Positions 1 through 12,537 of a stretch of 64,000 bases of DNA are shown here, piece by piece. This DNA is from Neurospora tetraspora (Eukaryota; Ascomycota; Sordariomycetes; Sordariales; Sordariaceae). Position numbers and translations under genes: made by a program. Position 1 is the first letter of the stretch; every line of letters begins with the position of its first letter. The DNA is taken from assembly GCF_033439725.1 (NCBI RefSeq), contig NW_026944384.1, positions 248,001-312,000 of the forward strand, given 5' to 3'. Below the pieces are notes generated by a model. It was given only the letters and a program-made list of their open reading frames with translations, did no database searches and was not told the DNA's origin.

Positions 1-175
1 CCCCTCTCTCCACCTTTTCTTAGGTGTTTAAGACCCCCGCTGTTCCCGCCGTCGATCTCGCCTTGTCACCAGCTCACTGCACTGCACTGCATCAATCTCA
101 CCACCAGACGTCTACATACCAGACACCGAACGGTCTCACCACACCTATAACGAACGGTTCAAATAAACTGCCAAA

Positions 176-1083
176 ATGACTTTCAGCTTGGTTGCTTTCA
201 TTTATCCCAAGGAGGACAAGGTTGAGCGCGTAAGTTGGTCTCTGAAATGCTGAACTGCCCGCGCTGAACGGAGCTTCCCCGCTGTCGACTGGACCTGAGG
301 TGCATGAAGAGGTGTGCATCTGGGCATGATATCACCACTTTTTGACTTGTTCACGGCTTCCCGTCAACGGAAAATTGTACCGCGAAACGAACGAATATCA
401 AACCACAAAAGGGCCGACTGGGATTCTCTACCTTCCTACCGCCAACATCCGGTCCGACCTGTGTCTGCAACTTACCATCAACAATCGGCCCTTGTCTCCC
501 ACGCCTTTCAACATTCTCCAACATCATGCATTGCAAACCTCGCCCCTTTTCTAAACCGAACCGGTGACATCTCCTGACAGTTCCCGTCCCATGTGCTAAC
601 ACCCCTCTCCCCCATTCACAGCTCAAGGAAGTCGCCAAGGACATCGCCGAGTGGGTCAAGGCCAACGAGCCCGGCACGCTCCAGTACCACTGGTCCCAAT
701 CGACCGAGGACGGCAAGCCCGTTTTTGTTGTTCAGGAGATGTAAGTTTATCACCTCTCACCAGTCACCTCTTTACCTCTTTCCGGCCACCCATCTTCCCC
801 AACCCATCCATCCCCTCTTGCGAAAGCCGTCATAACCTGCACTACCTATGTACCCTCATACCGTCCCAACATCCCGTACCAAATGGTTCCGAGAACTGCA
901 TATGATTGTCTGTCGCTGACACTGTCCAACCGTAGCTACGCCGACGAAGCCGCCTTCGAGGCTCACAAGAACGGCGAAAAGTTCAATTGGTTTGTCGAGA
1001 CTGGCAAGAAGGAGGATCTCTTCGCTGCTCCTCTTAAGGTCTGCATCCTTGACCCGTTTGGTGGTTTCGCTAGCCGTATTTAG
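176..1083 (+). CDS. Small ABM-domain (dimeric alpha/beta-barrel) protein
   Basis: Three exons, 176-229, 622-740 and 936-1083, give 106 residues. The junctions use GTAAGT donors and CAG/TAG acceptors, and the frame stays open throughout. The start is the first ATG after a short leader (CAAAATGAC context). The protein begins MTFSLVAFIYPK and contains a tryptophan-bearing helix (AEWVKANEPGT), a central strand (LQYHW) and a second helix with YADEAAFEAH. This order is typical of antibiotic-biosynthesis-monooxygenase (ABM) domains, which form small dimeric barrels without a cofactor. Members include quinone-forming monooxygenases and many proteins of unknown role, so no substrate can be named. No signal peptide or membrane segment is visible, so it is probably cytosolic. 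The first intron is long (392 bp) for such a small gene. The family call rests on pattern recognition only. Confidence 0.75.
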
Positions 1084-3576
1084 ATATGGTAGTGTTGGGC
1101 TGGTTGGTGATGGGTGACGATAATTGAAAATATTGAGCTCCTCTGCTTGATCTTTGACGTTACTGGTGGGACGTGCTTGAGAATTTGGAAGTTGGATCTG
1201 TTTTCTCGATTGCATCTAGTGTGATTTTGTCAATCAAGCTTGCACCTGCAAGAGGAGAGGTGGCTGGGGCGGAGGGATGGGCTTCCGAGTAAGAACCTCA
1301 CGATACTCGTCGAAGCCATCTAGGGAGGTTAGCCAGATCACTTATCCCGCTCCATTGCTTGAATGAAAACCTCGTTGCCTCATGGCAAAGGAAATGTGGA
1401 ACATGGTTCTCGGGGGTCTTGGACAGCTCAGCTGCTCAGGTGAAAGAGTCGAAGGGATGATGCCGTCCCATGTACTGATCGAGAGCACGATTTGAAGAGC
1501 GATATTTCGCAGTCTAACATGTTCCTTCAACCAGCGGCGAGATTTGTGTTCCGGGAGGCCTAGGCAGGAAGATTGAGATGCGGGAAATAGAATTTTAGGG
1601 CGGACGCATGCTAGTGACTTCGTGGTGTGTAGAGGTTGAAAGCCACTGTGAAGGGCTTGGTACCACGAGGGAGTCGTTTTGGGAATGCACACAGCGCACC
1701 TTCCCAAGGTACATACCTCTATTGAGGCGCGCAGATGGGACAAGGAGGTCGTAGTTCTTGCCAGTACAGAATCGGACGAGCATTGGGTCTGATTAGAAGT
1801 TTTTACGCAGTAAAGTAGAAAGAGCTGCTACCAGAAGAAGGATGAACAAAAAGCATACCGAAGGGGAACCAATGGGGAAGCCGGGAGAAGTCCCTGCCGG
1901 CTAACAGGCTCAGCCTTGTAACCGAGCTGCCGGTCACTGAGCTTGCGGCTAGAGCCTTGCGGCAGAGGACCAACACATCGCAACAACAAAACAACCAGCC
2001 GCCGGGATCTCGATGCGTCCAAAGATACTGCCGGCTCAACAACACGATCCCGGAATCATGTTCACGTGGCCCATGGTCATTGCGTTGCTTCGGCAGCCGG
2101 ACGGGAACTTGGGGAAGAATGCGGGGCAAGCGGGTCTGGATCCGGGGAGTCCCGGGTCTTGGCGATAACGGTTCCGTGAGCTGGACATTCGGATTTGGGA
2201 ACAGCACGCCGCGGGAAGAGACGGGAGAATGGAACCCGAACAAACACAATCCAGGGGTAAATTCCACTTGGGAGGTTCCCCGGGGAGCCCTGGGGTTTCT
2301 TCGACAGGGTTCCGCAATGGAGATGCAATCCAGAGTGGCTCCCAATGAGGTCATCGGGTCGAGTCGTTGTTCAGTTTGACAGCTTGTGTCAGAGTGGTGT
2401 CCAGTCGGTCAAGATGCCCCGATGATTGACTGTCCATCACTGCAAGAGGCGTGTATGTCCGAGTTCCGTGATTGTCAATACATACGTGTCTCGCTTGCTG
2501 TGCTGCCACCGTGGAAAATGTTCGTGGCCAAGGGATCGGATGACAACGAGGGTTCGGCTCTATATCATATACGCCAGAGCCGCAGACAACCTGGAAACCA
2601 TCATCACGTTCAGTGTTGGCGATGGTGAGCGGTGTAGTTGTGTCATGTCGGACCGAGGTCATTCATCGCGCCTGAACCCCGGATTCCGATCTTTTCCACT
2701 TCATGTTCTCCAACAACCCCAACCACGACAAATTCGGGGAAGTCGAGACACATTTGACGTGCACGAGACCCGAGGGCAAGGGTTTGTTTGTTGTCCAACC
2801 TTCCGGACGGGGGCTGCATCGGCATATGGTCTCCTCAGCTCTGGAATTGGCGAAATGGATGTGGAATAGCCAGTGGAAGAATGGAAAGGAGGTGTGAACT
2901 CTTTCAACGGGTTGAATTGGCGGTGTTTGGATCGTTGTCTGGATAATGTTGAACCTCTAAACAACCAGACAGCGAGCAACATCGATAATATCCAGTCAAA
3001 AACACGGGATGACGACACAGGCTTGAAGAGTCTCCAATTCTTCGGAAGCCATTGCTGACGACGGCCAAGACTGCCCTTGATGAACGTGACGGTCCGGCAA
3101 TGCTAGAGCCGTAGCAGTGGAGCCACCTGGCTGCGGATGGCAAGACACAAGAGCCACGCTCAGCAGGACCGACCAGCAGTGACGCGACACTGACAAGGAC
3201 ATCGGGAAGACGGCCGCTTGGCGCAGTCCACTCTTTTGAGGGTCTGGGCTGCGGTTGCTGCAAGTGGGCCATTTTGGAGACAGCTCCCTGCTCAACGCTC
3301 GTCGTCAAACCCCCACCTTGGACCACTAGTGAGGGGCACGACGCAGCTCTTGCTCTATTTGGGCGTGCTAACCAATGAGAACGCGGCTTGACGTCGGTGC
3401 TATGCTCGGCAGCCCCGCTGGCTGATCTACGATCCCTCCACTCCTTCCTCGTCCTTGAACCACTGATTGTTGGGCGTGACTGTCCCTCTTGCAGTTTCTC
3501 TCTTCTCTCCTCTTCCCAAATCTCCTGAGCAGGACATCAACCCTCCGTCATACAAATTCCCGCAGTCTGCAAAACC
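1084..3576. other. Gene-free interval upstream of the aldolase gene
   Basis: Short overlapping frames occur on both strands, but none has a recognisable domain, a good splice pattern or typical codon use. The right part probably holds the aldolase promoter; from about 3490 it becomes CT-rich, as expected of a highly expressed fungal leader. Nothing else is identified. Confidence 0.5.
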
Positions 3577-3726
3577 GTGAGTGCTTCCAGTCTGTCCCAT
3601 CTTCCTCTTTTCTTCTCTTCATTCTCGTTTGTGATACCCTCAACCTGCCATCCTGGAAAGCGTTCTCGTACTTATCCCACCTTTTTACATCAACAGCTAC
3701 CCCGCGTCACGCAACTTAATTCTCAG
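3577..3726 (+). other. Probable 5'-UTR intron of the aldolase gene
   Basis: GTGAGT at 3577 and TTCTCAG ending at 3726 would bound a 150-bp intron just upstream of the aldolase start codon at 3750. Leader introns are common in highly expressed fungal genes. There is no transcript evidence. Confidence 0.4.
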
Positions 3727-3749
3727 AACAACCAGAAACAACAATCAAA

Positions 3750-5224
3750 ATGGGTGTCTTCGATGTAAGTTTCCTCCTCAACCTGGCAATTGATAGCTTC
3801 GAAGCGCAAGTGATCTAACGGTGATGCCCTCAACAGGAGCTCAACCTTCCCGCTGGCGTCCTCTACGGTACGATTTGGCCAAGCAAATGCGCTGCCCGAT
3901 ACCGGAACATAAACAAAATCTGACATTTTCCTTACCTCTAGGTGATGACGTCCTGAAGCTTTTCCAGTACGCTCGCGAGAAGCAGTTTGCCATTCCTGCC
4001 TGCAACGTCACCTCCTCTAGCACTGCCGTCGCTGCCCTCGAGGCTGCTCGCGACCAGAAGGCTCCCATCATCCTCCAGACTTCCCAGGGTGGTGCTGCCT
4101 TCTTCGCCGGCAAGGGCATCAAGGACTCTGCTGAGAAGCGCGAGGCTTCCGTCGCCGGTGCCATTGCCGCCGCTCACTACATCCGTTCCATTGCCCCTGT
4201 CTACGGCATCCCCGTCGTTCGTAAGTAGCTTGTCACTGTCGGTTCAATTTGCATTCAAGATGCTGACATGGTCTTAGTTCACACCGACCACTGTGCCAAG
4301 AAGCTTCTCCCTTGGCTCGATGGCATGCTCGCGGAAGACGAGAAGTTCTTCAAGGCCAACGGCGTGCCCCTCTTCTCCTCCCACATGATCGATCTCTCTG
4401 GTAAGTCTGGCCCAAACGAATGCGACCACTACCACCAATGCGCCAGCTTACTGACTTACAATAACAGAGGAGACCGTTGAGGAGAACATCGAGACCTGCG
4501 TCAAGTACCTTAAGCGCATGGCGCCCATGAAGCAGTGGCTCGAGATGGAGATCGGTATCACCGTACGTCATTGTTCTGATGCGCATGCTCCAAGGGAAAC
4601 AGAAAGCTAACACTTGCAAACAGGGTGGCGAGGAGGACGGTGTTGACAACTCCGAAGTTGACAACGCTTCTCTCTACACTCAGCCCGAGGACATCTGGCA
4701 GATCGAGCAGGCTTTCCGCCCCATCTCCCCCTATTTCTCCATTGCCGCTGGCTTCGGGTAAGACTGAACTCTACCCCTTGCTCTCGATTCACCAGAACTA
4801 ACGAGATGACAGCAACGTCCACGGTGTCTACGCTCCTGGCAACGTCAAGCTCCACCCCGAGCTCCTTGGCAAGCACCAGGCTTACGTCTCCAAGCAGCTC
4901 GGTGGCGAGGACAAGAAGCCTGTCTTCTTCGTTTTCCACGGTGGTTCCGGCTCGTCCAAGGAGGAGTACCGCGAGGCCATCTCTCACGGTGTCGTCAAGG
5001 TCAACGTCGACACTGATCTCCAGTGGGGCTACCTGACCGGTATTCGTGACTACATCCTCAACAACATCGACTACCTCAGGACCCAGGTCGGCAACCCCGA
5101 GGGCCCCAACAAGCCCAACAAGAAGAAGTACGACCCCCGCGTCTGGATTCGCGAGGGTGAGAAGACCATGAAGGCCCGCGTCGAGGAGGCCCTCAAGGAC
5201 TTCAACGCTTCCGGCACTCTCTAA
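3750..5224 (+). CDS. FBA1: Class II fructose-bisphosphate aldolase
   Basis: Seven exons, 3750-3764, 3837-3867, 3942-4220, 4278-4400, 4468-4562, 4624-4757 and 4813-5224, encode 362 residues, the usual length of fungal class II aldolases. The enzyme cleaves fructose-1,6-bisphosphate to dihydroxyacetone phosphate and glyceraldehyde-3-phosphate in glycolysis and runs in reverse in gluconeogenesis; it is cytosolic and zinc-dependent. The HTDHC motif at residues 110-114 carries the catalytic Asp and a zinc His. EMEIGITGGEED (about 175-186), VHGVYAPGNVKLHP (228 on) and FHGGSGS (His268) supply further metal and phosphate ligands. Codon use is strongly biased to C-ending codons, as in a highly expressed gene. 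The first exon has only five codons, so the start is set by the MGVFDEL N-terminus. All junctions keep frame. Confidence 0.97.
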
Positions 5225-5673
5225 ATGGGGAGGTCAATGGGTAGCAAAAATGGAATGATTTGATGAGTACACTGCTTGGTTCCGTTCGTGTTTATAGTGG
5301 TTGCCGGCCATTGAGACTGGTTCCATGGCGCGTCGGCTTTGCCGATGCTTGGACGTATACTAGCAGGTTGGTTCACGGTGTTCCGGGTGGTTTTAGTTGC
5401 CGGCTATGCTTCGAGTCAGATCGGTGATCAGTCTCGTTAGGTTATTCAACGCCTTGATGTATGCTAGCCGGTTGGGTTTGGGGTGATACCAAAAAGTAGT
5501 ACATACCCAATTTGAAAGTTGCCTTCGGGTTTCTCCAAGTCCGTACACGGACCCTTCAGTCATGCTTGGATCTTGTGTTCTTGTGTGGTGGAGTATATAA
5601 GCCCCAAGTCTGACTCTTCCTTCAAACAACGAGGCGCTTCCCTGCGCACACAGTCTTTGACAGGTTATGAGCA
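5225..5673. other. Aldolase 3' region, no gene seen
   Basis: This should hold the aldolase 3' untranslated region. Short direct similarities around GCCGGC/TTGCCGG occur, but no gene is supported. Confidence 0.4.
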
Positions 5674-5761
5674 ACCCATTTAGCTCAGTGGTTCCGATGC
5701 GCGTGGCGAACACCTCTCTCCGTTGGCGAGAGGCTTTGGGTTCGACCCTCAGTAAGGGCCA
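5674..5761 (+). tRNA. tRNA-like relic with Pol III A and B boxes
   Basis: TAGCTCAGTGG at 5681-5691 matches the tRNA D-arm/A-box, and GGGTTCGACCC at 5738-5748 matches the T-arm/B-box. The T stem (TTGGG with CTCAG) closes five pairs counting G-T wobbles. A hairpin CCTCTC/GAGAGG at 5713-5733 could be a long variable arm. However, only four of seven acceptor pairs form, and the D and anticodon stems do not close. The T-arm and 3' end most recall threonine-type tRNAs. This is best read as a decayed tRNA or a Pol III-transcribed derivative, not a working tRNA. Confidence 0.35.
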
Positions 5762-6832
5762 TTTGATGCACCAACGCATTTCTGATGACTTCCAAACATC
5801 ACTCTTTCAGACTGTTCGATGACAGTTCTGCACGCTTCCGCTGCCGATGCAGTTTTTCAATCAATCGCTTTAAATACCTGCGTCAATAACGCTGAGAACA
5901 CCTCTTCACCTCATTACCGGACGCGGTATGGGGTTCTTTTTTTGCAATTTTTTGGGCTGGCTTTCGGTGAGGTGGTTTCGAGTTGACTTTTGCGTATATG
6001 CATGCCGCTGTGCACGAGACCGCAAATGCAATGCAATGCAGTTATCTCATGATATTTTGCACCGGGATGCATGGGAGAAGGCACACGAGACTTGTTGCGT
6101 TCGGGCAGCTTTTCGCACCCAAAGGCATGCTGATTTGGGGTTTTTAACATCGTGATGAGTTTGGAAGTGGCACTCATGATCTTATCAGGAGTCAGGAGAT
6201 GAGATGGAAGACGACGGTCAATGTCGAGCAAGTCATGTACGCCAAAGGCCATACAGGCGATTCGAGCCCTGATGAGTACCGGTCTTCAATTAAATGCTAC
6301 CGAGTGTTTACTCTATCGGCTTGCAGTAGACGACGAGCACTTAAACCTTGCTTCGGTCCTGTGCCATGGCGTTCGCCTTTTCGAGGTTGACGGTGACTGT
6401 GGTCAACCCGCGTTGTCAAGTTTTCGACTGGAACAAGAAGACTGTTCTCACAAAAACCACCAGTAGCAATGACATTCGTGAACGCCTTCGCAAGAGCAAA
6501 AGATGAGCTCGCAACTGATGGGCTTGACTACAGCAGCGATGACGTTGTCGTCAACCTTGTTACGTTGGTACGCAGCAAGGTCGACTACAATATCCGACAC
6601 CGATATAATCAAGCCCATGAGCTACAAGCTAATCTTCGCTAATGCACAAGATCACTTGGAAGCCATTGCAACAGTTCTTCAAAAGCATTGATACAAGTAA
6701 AACCTATATCCAGAACCCATATAACTACCATGAAATGGGACTGCAAAAAGCAGTAACATCAACAAGAACGGAACACAAACATCCTCCCAAACTCCATCCA
6801 TGCAAACCACCCCTCGCTCACTCAAAACACCA
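5762..6832. other. Gene-free interval
   Basis: No frame here has a recognisable product. The right end is the 3' flank of the minus-strand membrane-protein gene. Confidence 0.4.
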
Positions 6833-7536
6833 TCATTTGGGCTTCAAGGTGCTCACCATCCCGCTCGCATGATCCTTCAGACTCTCCCAGCTAGAAGTAC
6901 TGTCCGCCTCGCTCTCCCTCCCGCCCGCGGCCCTCTCCTTGGCCTCACGCTCGAGGATTTCCATCTGGCGCTTCAGCACATCGATCTGGAAGTTGCGGAA
7001 CGCGTCCTCGATGCGCTTCCAGGAGTGACGGTCGCGGGTGATGGTGCGAGTGGCTGCTGCGCTGCCTGTCAGCAAGCCGGTCTCGCCGCCGAGCATGAAA
7101 CCGCCCAAGCCGAAGGCGGTGTAAGTGGCGATGTCACCCCAGAGCGTGGGGCGGAGGAGGGGTTCTAGGTCTGGGACTGGTTCTGTTTTTTTTTTTTTTC
7201 TGTTGTCAGCATCTTATCGAGCGCAGCGAGCGAGGAAAAGAAGGAAAAGGGGAAGGACATGGACATACCCCTCCGACCATTGGCAAACACCACCTCAACC
7301 GGCTTTGCCACCATTCTAAACGCGTTGAACAACTGCTGTCGATTCTGCCGGATGCGCCAGGCCATGGCGAGTCCGAGACCTACGCCCAGAAGAGAGCCGA
7401 TGGTGGCGTGCGTTTGGACTTGGGAGGCGGCTTTGTGCAGGCGGGCGCGGTCTTCGGGCCGGAGATCGTCATGCATGTGTTTCTCGGCGAGGTCGGCGAG
7501 GTCTTTGTTGGGGTGGTGGCGGAAGATTGCGAACAT
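6833..7536 (-). CDS. Small glycine-rich membrane protein, unknown function
   Basis: Two exons on the minus strand, 7536-7269 and 7182-6833, encode 205 residues. The donor is GTATGT, and the acceptor follows a long pyrimidine tract ending in CAG. The protein starts MFAIFRHHPNKDLADLAEKH. It has two hydrophobic glycine-rich segments, IGSLLGVGLGLAMAW (about 47-61) and YTAFGLGGFMLGGETGLLTG in the middle, joined by a basic stretch, then a charged coiled-coil-like tail (WKRIEDAFRNFQIDVLKRQM). The G-x3-G pattern suggests a two-span protein of an organelle membrane, but no targeting signal is clear. I do not recognise the family; it looks like a conserved fungal hypothetical protein. The gene points away from the long gene-free interval on its right. 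Confidence 0.8.
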
Positions 7537-7580
7537 TGTGGCTGTCTTTTAGTGTGGTGATATTTCAGTTGGTGGTGTTA

Positions 7581-7608
7581 AGGGGGATGGTGATGGTGAT
7601 GGTGATGT
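7581..7608. repeat. GGTGAT microsatellite
   Basis: About four copies of a GGTGAT hexamer lie just upstream of the small membrane-protein gene. Confidence 0.8.
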
Positions 7609-7844
7609 CTTGGACTGTGGGAAATTGTTGTGTTTATAAACGCTGCAAAGCTATCGTACAAAAGGCTCAAAAGCTGGCTTGTCAAGAAGTCGTCATAGTG
7701 AACTGAATTTACTCCATTTCCAACATCTTTTATGCCCTTCTCAAGTTGTCGATGTGAGGTGGTGTTTTGCTAATGATGATGTAGATGTCAGGAGAGGGCC
7801 GGTGGAGATGCGATGATGTCACTGCACTCTCTGGAGTGTCTGGG

Positions 7845-7912
7845 GATGAAATTGTTAAGAGCATTGAAATTGTTAGAGCATTGAAATTGTTAGAGCATCG
7901 AAATTGTTAGAG
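7845..7912. repeat. 17-bp tandem repeat, about four copies
   Basis: The unit ATTGAAATTGTTAGAGC repeats about four times with few changes, and a further AATTGTTAG follows near 7933. Confidence 0.8.
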
Positions 7913-10900
7913 GAGCTTTGAACCCTCCCAAGAATTGTTAGTGCACCCCTGGAACATTTGGACGTTAACAATTTACGCGGCCCCACGCCGTTGCCCGGGG
8001 CCGACGTTCACCGATCACCGGCGCACTGGAGACACTGGGGTTGATGCGGACTGCGGTCCGTGACTGGAGGCGTTCGTTTTCTTCGCTTCTTTTCACCCTC
8101 TTCACCTTCTTCTCTTCAACCTCCTGGGGAATGGCTTTCGCACACCGTCAAGACTGCACGTCCGTTGTCGTCGCCGACCACCAGAACACGAAAGGAACAA
8201 GCCACTTTCCGCGTTCCACGTTGCAGATTGCCATTAAACGGTCCTTTTTTGGGGAACACGTCCGGCAAGGAAGCAAACAAACGAAGCTTAACGGCTTAAC
8301 CTTATATTTTTAGGTAAGCATTGTCGGCCGTGTGTCTCTTTGTCAATGTTTGCTTCCATCTTTCCTGTCAACGCCTGTCACGAACGCCCGGTCAGTTCAT
8401 TCCCGGAGCCACTCAATACCGATTCCGGGGCTCTGGGATTTGGTATGCCAGTGAATGGGAGTGGGATGAATAGGGGTTCGACAGAATAAAGGCAGATTCA
8501 GGTGCCAAACAACCAGGCTCCTAGGCAACCAGGGGATGGGGGGAAAGCTGTCAGATATCGTGGTTGCTTAGAGGTACCTCTTCCACCATGCAAGCTCGCT
8601 TGTTTTGACCAATGGATAGGATGCTGACCTTATTTGCTATAGTATCACGAACTCTTTACCAGCTTTCGAGCTCAGTTTGCTCTCCATTGATCGCACCGAT
8701 CGGTCCCGACGGGAACAACCGCTTTGGGTTCTCTATTTCCTTGTACCGACGAGTCTTCAGCCCCCAAATGCGACGCCTGCTGCTCTCTCACACCGCAACG
8801 ATGCGGCCATGCTGAGGAAGAAGAGGGGAAATATCGGGCGGCAAGACGACTTTCCGACAGAGTCGAACTATTGCTGTCTTGCTGAGCAACCTCACTCAGC
8901 ATGACAACCTCTTGTGGACATGAGAACGATATATGCCCAACTCGGGCACATCGACCGCCACAACTCCAAGTCGTCTCCCGTCAGGTGCTAGAGCGGATGA
9001 TAGCGTGCTGCACCGACGGCCGACCTCGCTGGCCGGTTGCCTAAGCCGAATGATCGCACACAAAGATCGCCCAGAATACAACGCGAAGTTCAAATAAGGA
9101 TGGTGCACAGAGGGTACACAGGCGCTTCTATAGCGATATCTTCTAAGCACTATACCCGTTACATCCCTCTCCAATGCACGTCAGCCGCGCAAGCGGCGCA
9201 AGCGCTGAGTAAGGTCGCAACCAGTTGACCACGAGCGGCGCGGTTGCACATGGTTCTTGGTAATCCATCCAACTGTCCGCGCTATCGGTTCGCATGGTGG
9301 CATGGGATTCACGATGCCTGGATGCTTACCACCACTATGGATTTTGGAAGGTTCTAGAAGTCCAATCGCAGCTTGTGCGAACCTCGGAACCAAAGGCCGC
9401 CGGTCGCAGTGCGTGAGACGCACAGGCGCCATGCGCGTCATCAGGTCCTCCCGTTGGGTCTTGTGAGAGCTGAGAGTCATTCTTCGGCTGACCAATATGG
9501 AAGACGAAGAGAAGACTGCCTACGATGAAGGAGGGAGGGCTCGGGATGTTGACCCGATGGATTTGAGGTATCCTGCTCATGGAGGCGACTTCTTTGCTGC
9601 AATTCTTCTTGCCAGAGGTAGCTATTCCCGGAGTTGACGAGGCTCTGTGCGCTGCGGTGGTAGCGGGCGGCTAAGGTCTTAGAACACTGCAACGGTGGGC
9701 GGACACAAAGGTCGAATTTGGAGTATCTTTGCGAGAATCACAATGGCGTCTGGAAGACAACCTGGGACTCGTCGTTGCATCATTGACTGACGACCGACAC
9801 CCTCCGTCCTCAACCGCCGCCGCCACGCCGCCCCGGATTCCCGAGAAACCGGACCGCTCCGGTAGCATCGACATGTCGCGGAGCAGTGCGGCGCAGCAAA
9901 CGTGCACGCCTTTGGGGGGGTCGGCGACCAGAAACGTTCCACGTTTCCCTCGGATCGCTCGATGGCGCTTTACGCCGTAGTCATACAGGACGTTATTAAG
10001 CCCCCTTTCTGCACGGTTGCAGAGGCCAGGTTTTTTGCCAACCAGGCTGTCGGATTACTGTCGGAACAAGGGATTGTTCCGCTCGAAATTGTGTGGCGTC
10101 GCACGGCAGGCAGCTATCATTGACACTGCATGTTGTGGTTGTTACTGAGCAAACACATTCCCGTGGCGTTTCTTGTGAACTTGAACCAAATTCTGGGAAA
10201 CAAGTCCTGGGTGTTTCGAAAGTGCTACAGACATGGGAGCATGAGGCGACAAGGCAGAAACCATTGTTCGGCGACTAGAAAACTCCAAACTTCAAGATCT
10301 AGGTACCCGACACACATATTTTGACTCAGATGCAGCTTTGCAAGGGCGCTGTTTCGTCGCCTCGTTGTTTGGGGAGATACTCCGATCACATGTTCCAGGT
10401 GTGTCTTGCATACGAAGTCCGATTGTCTACGGCTTGTCTCACTTGGCACTGGGCAAATCATTGATGGGCTGTCGGCCCAAAGAAGAAGGACAAGCAAAAT
10501 AAGAAAAGAAAAGCCGTGCAGTCGGTAAAACTTTTCGCCGCGGCACACTGTCTCGACGGAACGGAGTTCGAGTTCAATCGAATCGATCGTCGACAGAGCA
10601 ACCGGAGTTGAGAAAAGCGATAAGATGAAGATCATCTCGCAAAGGAAAGCCGCGAGAGCAAACATCGTGCGATCCTCCACTACCGGTGCCTTGGAAACTT
10701 TGTTCTCTCTCATTCCTTTGAAGATTCTAAAATCGGTGAAGCACGGGGACGACGACAACAATGCGGGAAGATAATACCGGGTAAAGAAGCACGGAAACAA
10801 CCTCAAAGGGAGGGAGCACCCTCATACGATGGCGCACCATTGGAGTTACTAAAAGTGGCCTTCGAGAACCGCCACAACCGTCAGCGTTGCAGCAGCAAGG

Positions 10901-12537
10901 TGCAAGCCCCGTTTAGGTCACCGTTCAGCCCTTCTCCATTAACTGTATACGCATTTGCAACCCTCCGGTTCCCTCTCCGGAATATCTTGCTCGCTTGCAA
11001 GCGATCACGGCCCGCGACAAAGATGATCATAATAGGGTTCAGCTGGGACTTTGCTGCTGAACCTTCGCGCGACGTCTATCCCATCACGAGAATATTGGCG
11101 GCTGGTTGGCGTTTTCCTTGTCAATCTGTCAATCATCAGAGGTATCTTGTACATGCCCTTGGCATTCACTCGCAGCCGGGATGACGCTATTACCATCTGG
11201 GTATGGTCCCGGCCCCCGGTGATGCATGATGCACGGCTCAAATCTTCAACGCTAACCCTTCCAAGGCAGAAACAAGGTTGGAACCCACATTTCACACTAT
11301 GCCCTATGTAAAAGCGACTTACAAGCCACTTGCTGCCATAGCGCGAATAGTAATCCCCGAGATGGGCTGAGAAGAGCAACCTAAGAGCCAGTGTGAGTCT
11401 TGTGATACTGTGATAAGAGTTCGAACGGCAAGAAAGGAGGTGGGGGAGGAAGCAAAGGTTCGTGAAAGGAGACGACAAGTCTCAGGAGCTTTCACTGTCA
11501 AGGAAGCTCGAGGAGAATGACAAAGTCCAATGAGTCGGGAATACAGGATTCAGGGCGATACCAAGCCACCAGAAAACCGTTGACATGCCTGCAGGTATTG
11601 GCTTTCCGTTGCCTAAAATACCAATCATGTCCCATCAAGAACATCACAGCCGGCTTAAAGCCATCATCTTGCCGTTTAGTTGCCCGGAGAATCTCGTCGT
11701 TACAACCCAGCTGTCAGCTTTACATGCATTGCACGCATCGTGGGGGCAGAGCAGATTTGCATAGTGCCTAGTGTCCGACGCCCACGACAAATTCACGTTG
11801 TCTCACTCGTTGATAATCCGAATGTCACCCTTCCCATCATAGTTCTTATCACAGTTACCAGCGGATCTCACCGATCCGATACGCTTCAGTCAACTACTAC
11901 GCTGGACTAGCATCGACACTCCCCAACAGAACTCGGATCTAAGACAAGTGTATGAGCGGATAGTATCAACAGAGAGGCACAGACACGTGAGTGAGGAGAC
12001 CGCAGACGCGCAGAGAGAGATCGCATACTTGGATCGGCATCGACGGGCATGCACACGCATATCTGGGGGAGGCGTTTCTGAGGGAAGACACGGGATACAC
12101 GGAGTATCTCTTCAGGTTGTCGGCGGCATTGCAACGCATCTGCGAGTCACTGGTGTTGGCCCTGGTGGGTGGGTGGTCAGCAACAAGACTGAGACTAAGG
12201 TATTCAACACACCAACTGAGACTGCCGAGACTGTATACATTCCGGAGCCTCCGCAACCTCCAGCGTTTCATTCATAAAAGACTTCACATCGAACTTCTCT
12301 TAGGGCCGTTCCTGTCAATATACGTCGTGCCACATCAGATCTGTCATCCTCCTTCAGGCACAGGAACAGAGTCGGACTTCTCGCTTCATCCTTCCCGTCT
12401 TATATCAGCTTCGACCACCCAGCTGCAGGAACAAGGCAAAGACTTTTTACCTATATCACTCCTCATTAATCCACCTAACAACAACCCCCAATATCATCCA
12501 CCAAGTCCAGTCATCAACAAGACTTCACACCAGCAAA
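7913..12537. other. Long gene-free interval, about 4.6 kb
   Basis: Base composition is ordinary and not AT-rich, so this is not a RIP relic. Open frames are short, overlapping and on both strands; the longest (10225-10806, minus, 193 residues) has no recognisable domain. The right end, from about 12280, is a CT/CA-rich leader for the aminotransferase gene. A long non-coding transcript or an unmodelled multi-exon gene cannot be excluded. Confidence 0.4.

Noticed and set aside
1803-2354. 183-codon minus-strand frame
   Set aside because: No recognisable features, and overlapping frames on the other strand are just as long.
10225-10806. 193-codon minus-strand frame
   Set aside because: No domain, no codon bias, no splice context; the length is within chance for this composition.
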